Shown: positions 20,430 through 31,339, counted from the stretch's first letter. The stretch is DNA of 64,000 nt from Meghimatium bilineatum (GCA_034231615.1 CM067311.1:17893173-17957172), one strand, 5' to 3'. Numbers and translations: made by a program. The notes: a model not told the origin generated them from the sequence alone.

Positions 20430-21760
20430 CTCAAAGAGCAAAGAATATGACACATAACAGAACCTCAACTGAGCCCCACTCAATTTGGTTTTAGAAGAGG
20501 GGCAAGCTGCACCAACACACTATTCACACTGACTAAAAAAACTATTGAATACAATCAAGATATCAACACTATATTTATAAACCAGGAAAAGGCATTTGAT
20601 AGAGTACATAGGAATATTATCTGGGAAACATTGGAGAAGTACAGCATCAGTGGTCAGCTATTAGACATAATTAGAGCACTACACCAAAATTGCATAAGTG
20701 CAGTGAGAAAAGCAGATGGAACGACCGAAACATTTGAAAATAAATCAGGGGTGAGACTGGGCTATGTGCTTTCCTATTTACTTTTCAATATTTATTTGAA
20801 TAACGAAAGATGCTATTATTCTAAAAGAGGAAAATATAAACAATGCAGACAACTCAGTAGATGAAAACACAAACAATGCAGACAACTCAGTAGATGAAAA
20901 CACAGTTAACTTATGTTCGCTGACGGTCAAAGCCTGAGACAATGACATAGAACACATGCACATCCACATAGATGCACTGCCAACAGCTCGTAAGAAGTAT
21001 AACAGGAAAATCAACATACAAAAGATGGAAGTTATGAAAATCAGGAAGTCACCAACAATAATATATATCATAATAGACGATTTATAAGTGAAACAAACAA
21101 AACATTTCAAATATTTAGCAAGTGTTTTTTGTGTCTTCATAAAATGGGAAACTAGACAGAGAAACAGAATCAAGATGTCAGAAAGCAAACACAATGATAT
21201 ATCAACTCACCCTACTCCTGCATCCAAATATCAATATGGACATAAAGAGACAGATAATATCTATAATTTTCATACCAAAGAGACAGATAATATCTTTAAT
21301 TTTCATACCAACACTTTGTTACAAGTGTCAAACATGGTCTTTAACATCTTCGTGGCAGAGAAAAATTATCACATGTGAGATAAAGTGTTTGAGAAAAGCA
21401 GCTATGGTCACCAAACTTGACAGAGTTAGAAACAATGATATCAGAAAAATGAGTAGTACCTTGTATCGAATATACAGAAAGCCAGCAGATAAAGTGGTGT
21501 GGTCACCTTATGAGAATGGACCCAAGTCAATTATCACTGAGAGCTTATAACAAACGATTAGCTGGATACAGAGTAAAGGGAAGACCGAGAAAGAGATGGA
21601 TCGATAGCATCATGCCCACCCTCCACAAACACGGACTAAGTACGACTCAGGCATCACATCTGGCCTTGAAAATAAACTTATAGCTCCCATCCCTACGCTT
21701 AACGGCATGTGTGGCTACTATAAACTAGCTTCCAACTGGGGATAGACAATAGACAATCCT
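20430..21760 (+). pseudogene. LINE family D, long RT copy with 3' end
   Basis: The plus strand runs from 'TQFGFRRGASCTNTLFTL' and 'INQEKAFDRVHRNIIWETLE' through 'NKSGVRLGYVLSYLLFNIYL' (RT fingers and palm) to the catalytic box, which reads FADG at 20,916-20,927 in place of the family's FADD/YADD. It goes on through 'CQTWSLTSSWQRKI', 'TCEIKCLRKAAMVTKLDRVR' and 'KGRPRKRWIDSIMPTLHKHG'. It ends with the tail CCCTACGCTTAACGGCATGT and GACAATAGACAAT near 21,755. Two 33-bp in-frame tandem duplications sit inside it (20,838-20,903 and 21,244-21,309). The second catalytic Asp is lost and several stops are present, so it is dead. Confidence 0.9.
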
Positions 21761-21784
21761 CTCTTAATGAAGACATACATAAAT

Positions 21785-22005
21785 CACTTGACCAGTACGT
21801 AAGTTTAACTATTCACTGCTCGTCTTGTCTAAGTATGGACATCTATAGAAGATCTAAATCACTTGACCAGTGCATAAGTTTAACTATGCACTGCTCCTCA
21901 TGTCTGTGTATGGACATCTATAACAGATCTAAGTCACTTGACCAGTGTGTACGTTTATCGACGTACTGGTAGTTGTGTCTAAGTATGCGCATGTATAGAA
22001 GTCCA
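21785..22005. repeat. ~76-bp tandem repeat, 3 diverged copies
   Basis: 'CACTTGACCAGTACGTAAGT', 'TCACTGCTCGTCTTGTCTAA' and 'GTATGGACATCTATAGAAGA' recur three times at about 75-bp spacing. Confidence 0.85.
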
Positions 22006-22224
22006 AATTAAGTATCATCTTCATATCGGAGATTAGATGTAATAAATCTACATTACCTGACTTGTTTCCCTTGTTTCACTCACTGTCTTCCACTTTTCTT
22101 TTTTCTCACAAGTTTTCATTCTGGTATTTGTTTTGGGCGTTTTGTTTCTCTTCATACGAGCATGTATTTAAAACAAATTGGCATGTGCATATTGTTTATG
22201 TTGTAACGTTTGCTGTTTAATTAC

Positions 22225-22400
22225 CAAATCTCCAGGTGTAATGGTTAAGACATTCGCTACCTGCTCAAAGTGTCATGGGTTTGAATTCAGCTCATGGAGT
22301 CTTTTTTATAAAGTGTATTTTTCCGGCGATCCTTTGAAATCATAGATTTCAGAAGAACTTGTTCTCTTGCTGAAATAGTGAGAATTGACTGAAAACTGGA
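22225..22400 (+). mobile_element. tRNA-derived SINE (copy 2)
   Basis: The head reads AATCTCCAGGTGTAATGGTT (A-box region) and a decayed B-box GGGTTTGAATTC, then 'TTTTATAAAGTGTATTTTTC' and 'GGCGATCCTTTG', aligning along its length to the SINE at 14,006-14,250. Confidence 0.78.
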
Positions 22401-22489
22401 ACTCTGGATGGAAATACAGGAATGTCTACTGACAACCGACACTTTCTTTAATAAAATTAATAATACAGACTTAACTAAAATGAATCATC

Positions 22490-22680
22490 ATCATTACACG
22501 TAGGTTGGCTGCAACAGATCTCCAAAATGTCGTCTCTTGTCTTGGTAGTACACTCTGCTAGACCATCCATCATAAGACCATCCTGCATAGCCTGTCCATC
22601 TTATGATGTTTCTCTCCTACTTGTATCTCTGCCTACCCCTTTATCGGCTCCCTTCGACTTTACCCTCAAGTAAGATCTTC
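22490..22680 (-). pseudogene. LINE family B 3' fragment
   Basis: This is the reverse complement of the family B end at 28,690-28,915: 'GTGTACTACCAAGACAAGAG' on the minus strand corresponds to 'GTGCACCACCAAAACAAGAG' there, and 'GTAGGAGAGAAACATC' is also shared with 24.2 kb. Confidence 0.65.
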
Positions 22681-22699
22681 AACAAGATGTATTGCTAAA

Positions 22700-23405
22700 A
22701 TGAGTCATCATCAAGTGACATATTCTTTCCAGAACGTAGTCTTCCCTATGGATCTCTTGAATTCTCTACGGTCTTGAGAAAGTTGTCCTTCCTCTTTTAG
22801 TGCCATACGTAGACATTCTTGAATATCTTTTGTCCAGCGACGTCTTGGGCAGCCTTTGCCCCTATTGTCTTCTATCATCCCCTCCATTAACAGTCTCTCC
22901 ATGCTTTCGTGTCTCTTAATGTGACCGGAAAAAAACTAGCTTTTTCTTTAATATGGTGTTCAGAAGCTAGTCTTCCTGGACGTTAATTGTTCTTAACACC
23001 TCCTGGTTTGTTTTCCTTGCTGTGTCAGAGCTCTTCTATAGCAATTTAATTCAAATGATTTTATTCTCTTGGCCACTGTTTTATTTAATGTCCATGTTTC
23101 ACATCCATATGTCGCTACAGGAAACACACATGTTTGTAGTAAACACATCTTGGTTCTCATGTTAGTACCCTGCCATAGTTTATTTAGCAGTTTTAATTTT
23201 GACAGCGCCATTGCTGTTCTTCTCGTGATCTCAACTGTGCAGTCACTCGCATTGTTTATATTAGTTTCTAAATAATCGAACTGTGTCATTTCTTCTAAAT
23301 TGAAGTTCTCAATATTAAGGTTGGGTCTTATTTTTGTTTTATCATTTGCCATTATTTTTGTCTTTTTCATATTTAACAACAAGCTTTGCTGTTCGCTGAA
23401 CATTT
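22700..23405 (-). pseudogene. LINE family A, C-terminal half
   Basis: Minus-strand frames give, in order, 'SLLLNMKKTKIMANDKTKI', 'FDYLETNINNASDCTVEITR', 'LLNKLWQGTNMRTKMCLLQT' (the region that seeded the 62.4-kb array in another copy), 'VFPVATYGCETWTLNKTVAK' and 'FELNCYRRALT'. After a break come 'RLLMEGMIEDNRGKG' and 'WTKDIQECLRMALKEEGQLS', ending 'KTTFWKEYVT' stop. At least one frame change occurs near 22,950. Confidence 0.88.
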
Positions 23406-23419
23406 CTAATATGAGTACT

Positions 23420-23515
23420 TAACGCTAAACAGTAGACTATTTATGCAGTAGGCTATTTATTCAATAAGCTATTTATATAGTAAGCTCTTTATACAGTAGG
23501 TTATTTATGCATACA
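23420..23515. repeat. Short degenerate repeat 'CTATTTATGCAGTAGG'
   Basis: Four or five imperfect copies of a 16-17 bp unit CTATTTATNCAGTAGG. Confidence 0.7.
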
Positions 23516-23564
23516 TAAAATAATTACCAATAACAGAATATCATTACCATCATTCATTTTGAGA

Positions 23565-23668
23565 ATATAACTTCACTTTCCAATAAAGAAAATAACTTCA
23601 CTTTCCAATAAAGAAAATAACTTCACTTTCCAATAAAGAAAATAACTTCACTTTCTAATAAAGAACAG
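23565..23668. repeat. 25-bp minisatellite, 4 copies
   Basis: The unit is CTTCACTTTCCAATAAAGAA followed by AATAA; copies are identical but for one change in the last. Confidence 0.96.
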
Positions 23669-24105
23669 AATTCTCAGAGACAATAAAACAGGCAAGTCTT
23701 CGTATCATCCATCAACTAAAATACAACACGACGTTTAGTGCAACTATGCACATTCATTACTCACGAACAACGTGCGATGATGGTGTTGTTATATTGCCAC
23801 CAGCTAGAATCGTGCAACTTATTGCATGAACTAAAATAACTTGACATCGTCACTGTAGGCTAGAACTTGACTATGACTAGTTAATCCAGATGTCAACTGT
23901 GCGGCTTGATTTCGGATGTGGTAAGGACGTGGGAAGGTATTATCGTTAAAGTTAATGTCAGTCAACCAGACTTGACCAATATCGCAGATCAGCTAAAAGG
24001 CAATAGTATTGGAAATAAGGTTCATCACTGCAGTCTGGACAAGTTAGTAGATGAGAAGAGGGAGAACTTGGATGCACATACTATTCAGAACATAACAATA
24101 ATCGT
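23669..24105. other. Unassigned; open frame at 23,906-24,139 of unknown nature
   Basis: A 77-codon frame includes 'SDVVRTWEGIIVKVNVSQPD'. I recognise no family, and the base bias does not stand out. It overlaps a LINE B tail at its end. Confidence 0.35.
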
Positions 24106-24109
24106 CATT

Positions 24110-24290
24110 ATCAGATGCCGTCTCCGCATTGAAGGCTGACTGAACAGGACCTCCAACATCTTTTTTATTTTGCTTTGGTGGTGCACTCTGATAATCTGTG
24201 TCATGTCCTCATGATGTTTGTCTCCTACTGGTATTTTCACCTACCGCTTATTAGCATCCCCTTAACTCCACCTTCCCAGTATGTACAATG
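24110..24290 (-). pseudogene. LINE family B 3' fragment
   Basis: The minus strand matches 'AAAGATGTTGGAGGTCC' and 'GAGTGCACCACCAAA' of the family B ends at 28.9 and 59.45 kb, followed by the 'GCGGAGA' and TGATAATGACGA tail. Confidence 0.65.
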
Positions 24291-24369
24291 TCCCTCTCAA
24301 CGATGTAGCGCTCTGTCTGCCGAGAGTATCACGTTTAGGATATCTCTGGAGATTCAATCAATCATTTCC

Positions 24370-24478
24370 AGGAGACTACGAAAACATCCACTTTAAAAGT
24401 CGGCACGAGCCAGATTCGAACCCGTGACATTTTGAGCACAATGCGGCCATCTTAATCATTACGATAGGGGTTCGTTTG
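24370..24478 (-). mobile_element. tRNA-derived SINE (copy 3)
   Basis: On the minus strand: A-box-like 'CCCCTATCGTAATGATTAAG', then B-box 'CACGGGTTCGAATCTGGC', then 'TTTTAAAGTGGATGTTTTCG', aligning with copies at 14.0 and 22.2 kb. Confidence 0.82.
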
Positions 24479-24479
24479 A

Positions 24480-25030
24480 GATAAAATAACAATACGAAAT
24501 ACATTTTCATATTTTTTGTCGTTAAGAAGTCCTGTTATGTAGGGATGGCGGCATCTAAGAGTTATTAAGCTGTATGTTTACATAACTTCAATAATAAGTT
24601 TCTACAGTAAATTAGTACATTTGTATTGATTCAATCTCCAATGATAATGGAATGAATGGTTGTGTCTGGAACTAGTGTGGCCAAGGTCTGCTGAATCAGT
24701 AAATGGGATGTACATGGTTAAATTAGTTTAAAGTCGAGTGTGTAGTGCTCGACTGGGTTTCATAAAGGGACGTGATTGTGAATTTAGAAGTGTCGGAATC
24801 GTAAATGGGCACTGCATCGACTCCAACTGCATGCGACTAGGTAAGCAGAGTGAATGTTATGATTTCATAAACAGTGTAGATTATGCTATTCACATTCTGG
24901 ATTACACTTGGAAGATATTTCTCTATTTCATCATAAGAGAAGTTCCTAAAGTGAATAAGTAAAGTAATAAGTTTTCAAAGTGAAATGTAAACATCGGTGG
25001 AGAAGATAACAACAAGTATGGCCATGACCA
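24480..25030. other. No recognisable feature
   Basis: Unique sequence. A 74-codon frame at 24,738-24,962 has no recognisable similarity. Confidence 0.4.
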
Positions 25031-25870
25031 GCTAGTGGCCAGCGCGGGGAAATAGGCAAATTCTAAAGAAGCAAATGAACTGCTTTTTGCAGATGACCAG
25101 GTTTTATTTCACAACAGCATTAAAAACCTGCAAGACCACCTAAGCATAATAGACACAGCAGGCAATCAATTTGGAATGAAAATCAACATTGACAAAACAG
25201 AAGTAATGAATATTGCAAGAGAAAAGGAGAACATTAACATACAGATAAACAATGAACAACTAAAACAAGTAGATGAATTTAAATATCTGGGCAGCACATT
25301 GAGATATGACAACAAACAGAAGCAGAAATAAACGCAAGATGTAATAAGGCTTGTCAGGTCATTGGTCAATTAACACCGTTACTAAGAAACAAAGATATTA
25401 CACTAGAAACAAAGAATGCGCTTTTCAACACCATTTTCTTACCAACATTGTGTTATCAGTGTCAAACTTGGACATCGGATTCTAGAACAATACATAAGAT
25501 TAACACCACTGAAATGAAATGTGTGAGACGTATGATTGGAGTTAGCTTGAGAGACAAAATCAGGAATGAAGCACTAAGGAAACAATTAGGGATCAAATCA
25601 ACAATAGAATACATCCAGAAACAACAAGTTAAATGGTCCGGCTACATAACCAGACAGAAAGAGCAAAGTATTCTTTTTTTAAAACACTTAACAAACGATA
25701 CTAAAACAGTCGACCTATTGGACGCCCTCGTAAAAGATGGATAGAGATTGTATTAGAGACACTCGGAAATATAACAGCAGAAGAGGCAAATAGAAGGGCA
25801 AAAGACCGTACACTCACTCTCCCCTCAACACTGAAAGCTACACGGGGAAAGAAAGAAGAGGAAGAAGAAA
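25030..25870 (+). pseudogene. LINE family C, RT palm to C-terminus
   Basis: The plus strand has 'ANELLFADDQVLFHNS' (FADD at 25,086-25,097), 'INIDKTEVMNIAREKENINI' and 'QLKQVDEFKYLGSTLRYDN'. After a frameshift it shows 'CYQCQTWTSDSRTIHKINTT', 'EMKCVRRMIGVSLRDKIRNE' and 'YIQKQQVKWSGYITRQKEQS'. A further shift leads to 'ETLGNITAEEANRRAKDRTL' and a 'GKKEEEEES' end. Only two or three frame breaks separate these blocks, so it is fairly young. Confidence 0.9.
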
Positions 25871-26039
25871 GTGTAGATTATCTGTGGTTCGAAGTGTCCA
25901 AGCTATGCTTCAAACATAGCAGACTAGGGATTCAAGACCTTTCAACTATACACTTTTGTTTGGTGATCCATGCATTTCATTGATCACTTTTCATATATTT
26001 TGTTGTAATTAGCATATATGATGACGAAGAAAAACAACA

Positions 26040-26735
26040 AACTCACATCAACTCGCTATCAAGAATATGCAATAAATACAACGTGCGGATTAGCACACAA
26101 ATGATAGAAACTATGCAAATAACAAGATCAACAGAGGACTTAAACATCCAAATAGAGAACACAAAAATAAAACAAGTCAAGGAGTTCAAGTACCTAGGAA
26201 GTATCTTCACAGAAGTGGGCGACTCGACAGCGAGATATAAACAAGATGTAAAAAGGCAAATGTTGTGACATATCAGCTGTCACCTTTACTATTGCACCCA
26301 AAAATCAACATGGAAGTTTAAAAAAAACAAATTATTATACCATCTTTATACTAACACTAAGTTCCCAATGCCAGAAGTGGCAACTGATATCTACACATAA
26401 GAGAAAGATCGAAACATTTGCAATTAAATGTCTAAGAACGGCTATTAGAGTCAATATACTCGAAAAAATGCACAGTGAGAACATCAGAAAGATAATAGGT
26501 GTCACATCATACATCGAATATATAGAGAAAAGCAGACACAATGGTATGGACATCTTATGAGGATGAACGATGAACTTCCCATAAGAGCTTATAAAAAGAT
26601 GGAATCAGGAAACAGATCCAAGGGCAGACCTAGGAAAAGGTGGATAGACATTAAGGCCATGCTGAATAAGCATGACTACAGCTCAAATGAAATAAGGGCA
26701 ATAGCAAAGAAAGAAAGAAATACTATCTTCGCCGA
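26040..26735 (+). pseudogene. LINE C-terminal half, upstream member of a tandem pair
   Basis: The plus strand gives 'MRISTQMIETMQITRSTEDL', 'IKQVKEFKYLGSIFTEVGDS', 'WYGHLMRMNDELPIRAYKKM' and 'SKGRPRKRWIDIKAMLNKHD', with stops between. It is cut short at about 26,735, where the sequence jumps back to the earlier 'KQVKEF-x-YLGS' region of a second copy. Confidence 0.87.
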
Positions 26736-27304
26736 TAATAAACACCGTAAACAGGTAAAGGAGTTCACTTACTTATGAAGCATTATATCGAGTGAAGGGA
26801 AAAACAGTAGAGATACAAAATAAATGCAGCAAAAAATATCAGATCCTAGGACAGATGACACGTATTTTTAAGAACAAAAATGTTATCATAGAAACTAAAA
26901 TTGCATTATGCAAGACTATCATTATCCTATCACAGTGTTGCCAGTGCCAAATCTGGACAATGACAGCACAAGACAAGAAAAATAGTGACAGCAGAAATGA
27001 CATGTCTACGATGAATACTAGAAGTGTCATTAAGAGATAGAATTAGAAACATTAATATCAGACAGAAAACCAAAACAATACTAGTATTGGAGCACATCAA
27101 AAGACAACAAATCAAGTGGTTTTCACACGCTTCCAGATTACCGACAGACAGTATGCCACAGATGGCCATTACATACAAACATCATAGCTATAAAGTCAGA
27201 GGCAGACCATGTAAAAGATGGATCACAGAAATCAAATAAGCCAAAGGAACAAGCTAACAAACAGCACACAAGAAGGTCATCTCCAGAGACATATTCTTCT
27301 TTTC
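26736..27304 (+). pseudogene. LINE family C C-terminal half, downstream member of the tandem pair
   Basis: It starts 'NKHRKQVKEFTYL', then 'LEHIKRQQIKWFSHASRLPT' and 'YKVRGRPCKRWITEIK', and reaches the family C tail 'CATCTCCAGAGACATATTCT'. The tail is interrupted there by a minus-strand LINE fragment and continues at about 27,536. Confidence 0.87.
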
Positions 27305-27535
27305 TTCTTTCCTTCCTCTTTTATCCTTTACGGGCATCGAGGAAGATATAATGTTCTTGTTCTCGCTTTTCTGGCAGCTTCAGATAATGTTATTTGGTGT
27401 TTGTGTAATGTCTCTTTGATGTTGTCGATCCAGCGTACTCTAGGTCTACCTTTGGCTCTTCTTTTTGATTCTCCTCTCTTCGTAAATGCTTTATAAACTA
27501 ATGAATCACAAGACATTCTTTCCAGATGACCAAAC
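27305..27535 (-). mobile_element. Inserted LINE 3' fragment (minus strand) in a LINE tail
   Basis: The minus strand encodes 'SCDSLVYKAFTKRGESKRRA', 'KGRPRVRWIDNIKETLHKHQ' and 'AARKARTRTLYLPRCP' stop, then a purine-rich GAGGAAGG-AAGAAGA tail. It splits the host LINE. The host words AGAGACATATTCT (before) and AGAGACCTATTCT (after) look like a 13-bp target-site duplication with one mismatch. Confidence 0.8.
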
Positions 27536-27560
27536 CATCTAGAGACCTATTCTACCCCTG

Positions 27561-27786
27561 AAAACCATGGTCATCCACTGTATCGTACTTCACTTCTAGC
27601 CGTCTCGATTCGTCTTGCCAGTAGTTTCAAATGAGGTCCGACAATAGAGTGAGGTCGACTCCTTGCACAACTCCTCCTCACTTTAATCAAAATCCCCAGT
27701 TCAGGTCATTTTCACAACCAGGTCTAATTGAATTTTCAATAGTGGATGTAACAAATGGTCAACATCACTTGTGATGGACGAACAAC
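27561..27786 (+). mobile_element. Second insertion, ~226 bp, with LINE E 3' tail and 13-bp TSD
   Basis: The direct repeat ATTCTACCCCTGA flanks it on both sides perfectly. Its last part (GTGGATGTAACAAATGGTCA to GATGGACGAACAACAT) is the LINE family E 3' end seen at 49.3 and 12.98 kb. Its first 170 bp do not match that LINE, so it may be a SINE that shares the LINE tail, or a diverged LINE 3' UTR. Confidence 0.75.
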
Positions 27787-27965
27787 ATTCTACCCCTGAC
27801 GCCGCACGGCAATATAGATAGATATAAATAGATAAACCAACCAGAGCACCACACCTGGCTCTGGAACGCAGACTACATCTCCTTCACAAACCCCTACGCT
27901 CAACGGCAAGTGTTGAAGCTATGACAACACCGTCTGAGGATAGACCAATACTATTAGACTACCAT
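27787..27965 (+). pseudogene. LINE tail pieces: end of family C host, then family D 3' end
   Basis: After the second ATTCTACCCCTGA the host tail continues 'CGCCGCACGGCAATATAGAT'. From about 27,830 a family D end follows ('CCCCTACGCTCAACGGCAAG', 'GAGGATAGACCAATAC'). Confidence 0.7.
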
Positions 27966-28109
27966 CTACAAATATTTAGATAATATGTGGCAACCAAAAA
28001 CAGCCAAATAAATTATATAGCCATGTGGACTCATTCGAAATCATCCATCCAAACTGATGCTATTTGACATTTCCTGTGATTTGCATTGGCTGTTGATACA
28101 GATCATGCG

Positions 28110-28320
28110 CAAAATGACCAATGTCAAGTTTTAAATATGCCAATATCGTAAATAGGGAAAACAACATTAGTGTAACTGGGAAAATAATAAACAACCTGAA
28201 ATATGCAGATGACACTGTTCTTTTAGCAGTAAGTGAACATGAACTACAATGACTAATACATCAAGTCAATAAATCAAATAATAAATATGGACTGGATATA
28301 AATATATCAAGTTCCGACTA
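28110..28320 (+). pseudogene. LINE RT palm fragment with YADD
   Basis: The plus strand reads 'NNLKYADDTVLLAVSEHELQ' with YADD at 28,202-28,213, then 'NKYGLDINI'. The fragment is cut at 28,320, where unrelated sequence begins. Confidence 0.82.
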
Positions 28321-28640
28321 GCGAACTCCCTATCTTCGATACAGACAATGGCGTCTCGACTACTCCAGTTAATGGCTAATACCACAACGTATAATTTCTA
28401 GGCAAAGAGACAACCTAAAAGTCAAAAATATAGAATGTCCATCCCTAGACAAAAAGTTTGTTGCGGCGCGCGAGACAGAGGAATCCAAATGGATCAACGG
28501 CTCAAACGGCGAAACAGCAAAGTGTGTGGCGCACAAGAGGCAAGTTCTGGACATAATAATGAATATTGGCTGGCCACCGTGGAGAAGACTGGGACATTAC
28601 CACGTACACTTCAAGCTCCACGCCAAGCAACGGATCAACA
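28321..28640. other. Unassigned sequence with 92-codon open frame
   Basis: The frame 28,435-28,713 begins 'MSIPRQKVCCGARDRGIQMD'. GC content is above the neighbours. No family is recognised; the end of the frame runs into LINE B. It may be part of an element body. Confidence 0.35.
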
Positions 28641-28649
28641 ACATCTAAA

Positions 28650-28918
28650 GATTAGGAAACAACATATTAGAATAAATAAAGATCAGGCAAATAAAATATT
28701 TTTGACACATTAAAACACATGACAACTTGTTGAAGACCTTATTTGATTGTAAAGTCAAAGGGAAGCGAGCAAGAGGTAGGAAGATATACAAGTGGGAGAG
28801 TAACAACACGAGATGGATATGCTACAGTCTAGCAGAGTGCACCACCAAAACAAGAGGCAGGGGATGGATATCTGTTGCAGCCAATCTTCGTTACGGAGAA
28901 GGCACTTAATGATGATGA
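28650..28918 (+). pseudogene. LINE family B C-terminus
   Basis: It encodes 'KIRQIKYF' then 'NLLKTLFDCKVKGKRARGRK', 'WICYSLAECTTKTRGRGWIS' and 'VAANLRYGEGT' stop at 28,909, followed by a TGATGATGA 3' end. The same end occurs at 59,400-59,510 (+), 24,110-24,290 (-) and 22,490-22,680 (-). Confidence 0.87.
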
Positions 28919-28929
28919 ACTGTTAGACA

Positions 28930-29600
28930 GGTAGGTCTACGTTGATGTAACTGATAGAAATGTAGGTAGAAATTGATGTAACTGATAGACAGGTTGGTAT
29001 AAGTTGATGTAACTGATAGACAGGTTGGTATAAGTTGATGTAACTGATAGACAGGTTGGTATAAGTTGATGTAACTGATAGACAGGTTGGTATAAGTTGA
29101 TGTAACTGATAGACAGGTTGGTATAAATTGATGTAACTGATAGACAGGTTGGTATAAGTTGATGTAACTGATAGACAGGTTGGTATAAGTTGATGTAACT
29201 GATAGACAGGTTGGTATAAGTTGATGTAACTGATAGACAGGTTGGTATAAGTTGATGTAACTGATAGACAGGTTGGTATAAGTTGATGTAACTGATAGAC
29301 AGGTTGGTATAAATTGATGTAACTGATAGACAGGTTGGTATAAGTTGATGTAACTGATAGACAGGTTGGTATAAGTTGATGTAACTGATAGACAGGTTGG
29401 TATAAGTTGATGTAACTGATAGACAGGTTGGTATAAGTTGATGTAACTGATAGACAGGTTGGTATAAGTTGATGTAACTAATAGACAGGTTGGTATAAGT
29501 TGATGTAACTGATAGACAGGTTGGTATAAGTTGATGTAACTGATAGACAGGTTGGTATAAGTTGATGTAACTGATAGACAGGTGTGTTTAAGTTGCTCTA
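28930..29600. repeat. 31-bp minisatellite, about 21 copies
   Basis: The unit is TTGATGTAACTGATAGACAG followed by GTTGGTATAAG. It is nearly perfect in the centre and decays at both ends (28,930-28,990 and 29,580-29,680), the usual sign of recent central amplification. It begins right after the LINE B TGATGATGA tail. Confidence 0.97.
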
Positions 29601-29689
29601 ATTGATAGACAGATAGGTTGAAGTTTCTCTACCTGATAGACAGCTGGGTCTAGATTGCTCTATCGAATATACAGGTCCGTAGAAGTTGC

Positions 29690-30005
29690 CGTGTGAGCGG
29701 TTTATGGAAATAAAGAGTAAGACAATTCGATTTGTCTTTATAAAGTGGTGGTTTCGATGCCGGATCGCGATGACTTGTTTGCATGTGCATTTTTGGTGGT
29801 CCATATCGATTATAAGCAATTAACTGAGGGACGAATTGCAGCAAGATTTTTTTAATATATAAAAAGATATTGTGTAATTACGTAAGCTATTTACTTAGAA
29901 TAGTTTAAAACATACTTATTAAACAAACTATCACACGTAATTAATGGACAAATGAAAGTGGATCACCTGAAAGAAAATAAGCGATGATCAATCAACAAAG
30001 AAAGA
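29690..30005. other. No recognisable feature
   Basis: AT-rich spacer between two arrays. Confidence 0.4.
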
Positions 30006-30009
30006 TAAA

Positions 30010-30885
30010 TATTGGACATAAACAATACACACAACCTATAGCAATACACTCGACCTGCAGTAATACACACTACCTACAGTAATACCCACTACCTACAGTA
30101 ATACACAAGACCTACAGTAATACACACGACCTACAGTAATACACATGACCTACAGTAATACACATGACCTACAGAAATGCACACGACCTACAGTAATACA
30201 CACACCTACAGTAATACACAAGACCTACAGTAATACACACACCTACAGTAATACACAAGACCTACAGTAATACACACGACCTACAGTAATACACACGACC
30301 TACAGTAATAACACTACCTACAGTAATACACATGACCTACAGTAATACACACTACCTACAGTAATAACACTACCTACAGTAATACACATGACCTACAGTA
30401 ATACACACGCCTACAGTAATACACAAGACCTACAGTAATACACATGATCTACAGTAATACACAAGACCTACAGTAATACACACACCTACAGTAATACACA
30501 AGACCTACAGTAATACACACGACCTACAGTAATAACACTACCTATAGTAATACACATGACCTACAGTAATACACACTACCTACAGTAATAACACTACCTA
30601 CAGTAATACACATGACCTACAGTAATACACAAGACCTACAGTAATACACAAGACCTACAGTAATACACACACCTACAGTAATACACAAGACCTACAGTAA
30701 TACACACGACCTACAGTAATAACACTACCTACAGTAATACACATGACCTACAGTAATACACACTACCTACAGTAATAACACTACCTACAGTAATACACAA
30801 GACCTACAGTAATACACACACCTACAGTAATACACAGGACCTACAGTAATACACACACCTACAGTAATACACATGACCTACAGCA
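30010..30885. repeat. 17-20 bp minisatellite, about 47 copies
   Basis: The unit is ACCTACAGTAATACACANG with length variants (ACACG, ACAAG, ACATG, AACACT). Blocks of several variant units recur in the same order, for example around 30,300-30,420, 30,530-30,640 and 30,720-30,800, so there is higher-order structure of roughly 180-210 bp. Confidence 0.95.
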
Positions 30886-31149
30886 TCGTTAAAACTTTGA
30901 TTCTATTTTTCTATTTATATATCTAACTCACTTTTCATCGATATCCGTTATAAAATCAGAAAATCAAATCATTATCCATTTTTACAATTCTCAGAAACTT
31001 TCTTGAAACCTCCATATTTCACTCCAGTAATGGACATCAATCGATTTCAGATAATGAACGAGTTGACATGACAGCTTCTAAAGCTTCTATAACAAGAGCC
31101 TTTAAATTGGGAAAGGGGGACATTTTAAGGTCTCCACACTAGAATCGTG

Positions 31150-31330
31150 TCTTGTTAATGATGATCCGCCGAAGACGGATGTGTCGGGCCATTGGCGCAA
31201 ATAAAACGGCGACACAACGCATTTCCATTCTCTGGACAACATCCTGCTGGAATTCTAGTTGGACAATGGTCCTGCTACAAGAGAATTCAGCAGGAGTTTG
31301 AGAATGAACTCTGAAGAAGAAGAAGTATAT
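31150..31330 (+). mobile_element. SINE-like repeat with GAA-rich tail (copy 2)
   Basis: It starts CGCCGAAGACGGATGTGTCG, passes 'GGCCATTGGCGCAAATAAAA' and 'CATTCTCTGGACAACATCCT' and ends GAAGAAGAAGAAG; the match to 6,955-7,139 (-) runs from end to end. A TATGATGATGATGA stretch follows it. Confidence 0.78.
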
Positions 31331-31339
31331 GATGATGAT

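Noticed and set aside
30010..30885. CRISPR-like look of short repeats
   Set aside because: Units are directly adjacent without unique spacers, the genome is eukaryotic and no cas-like gene is present.
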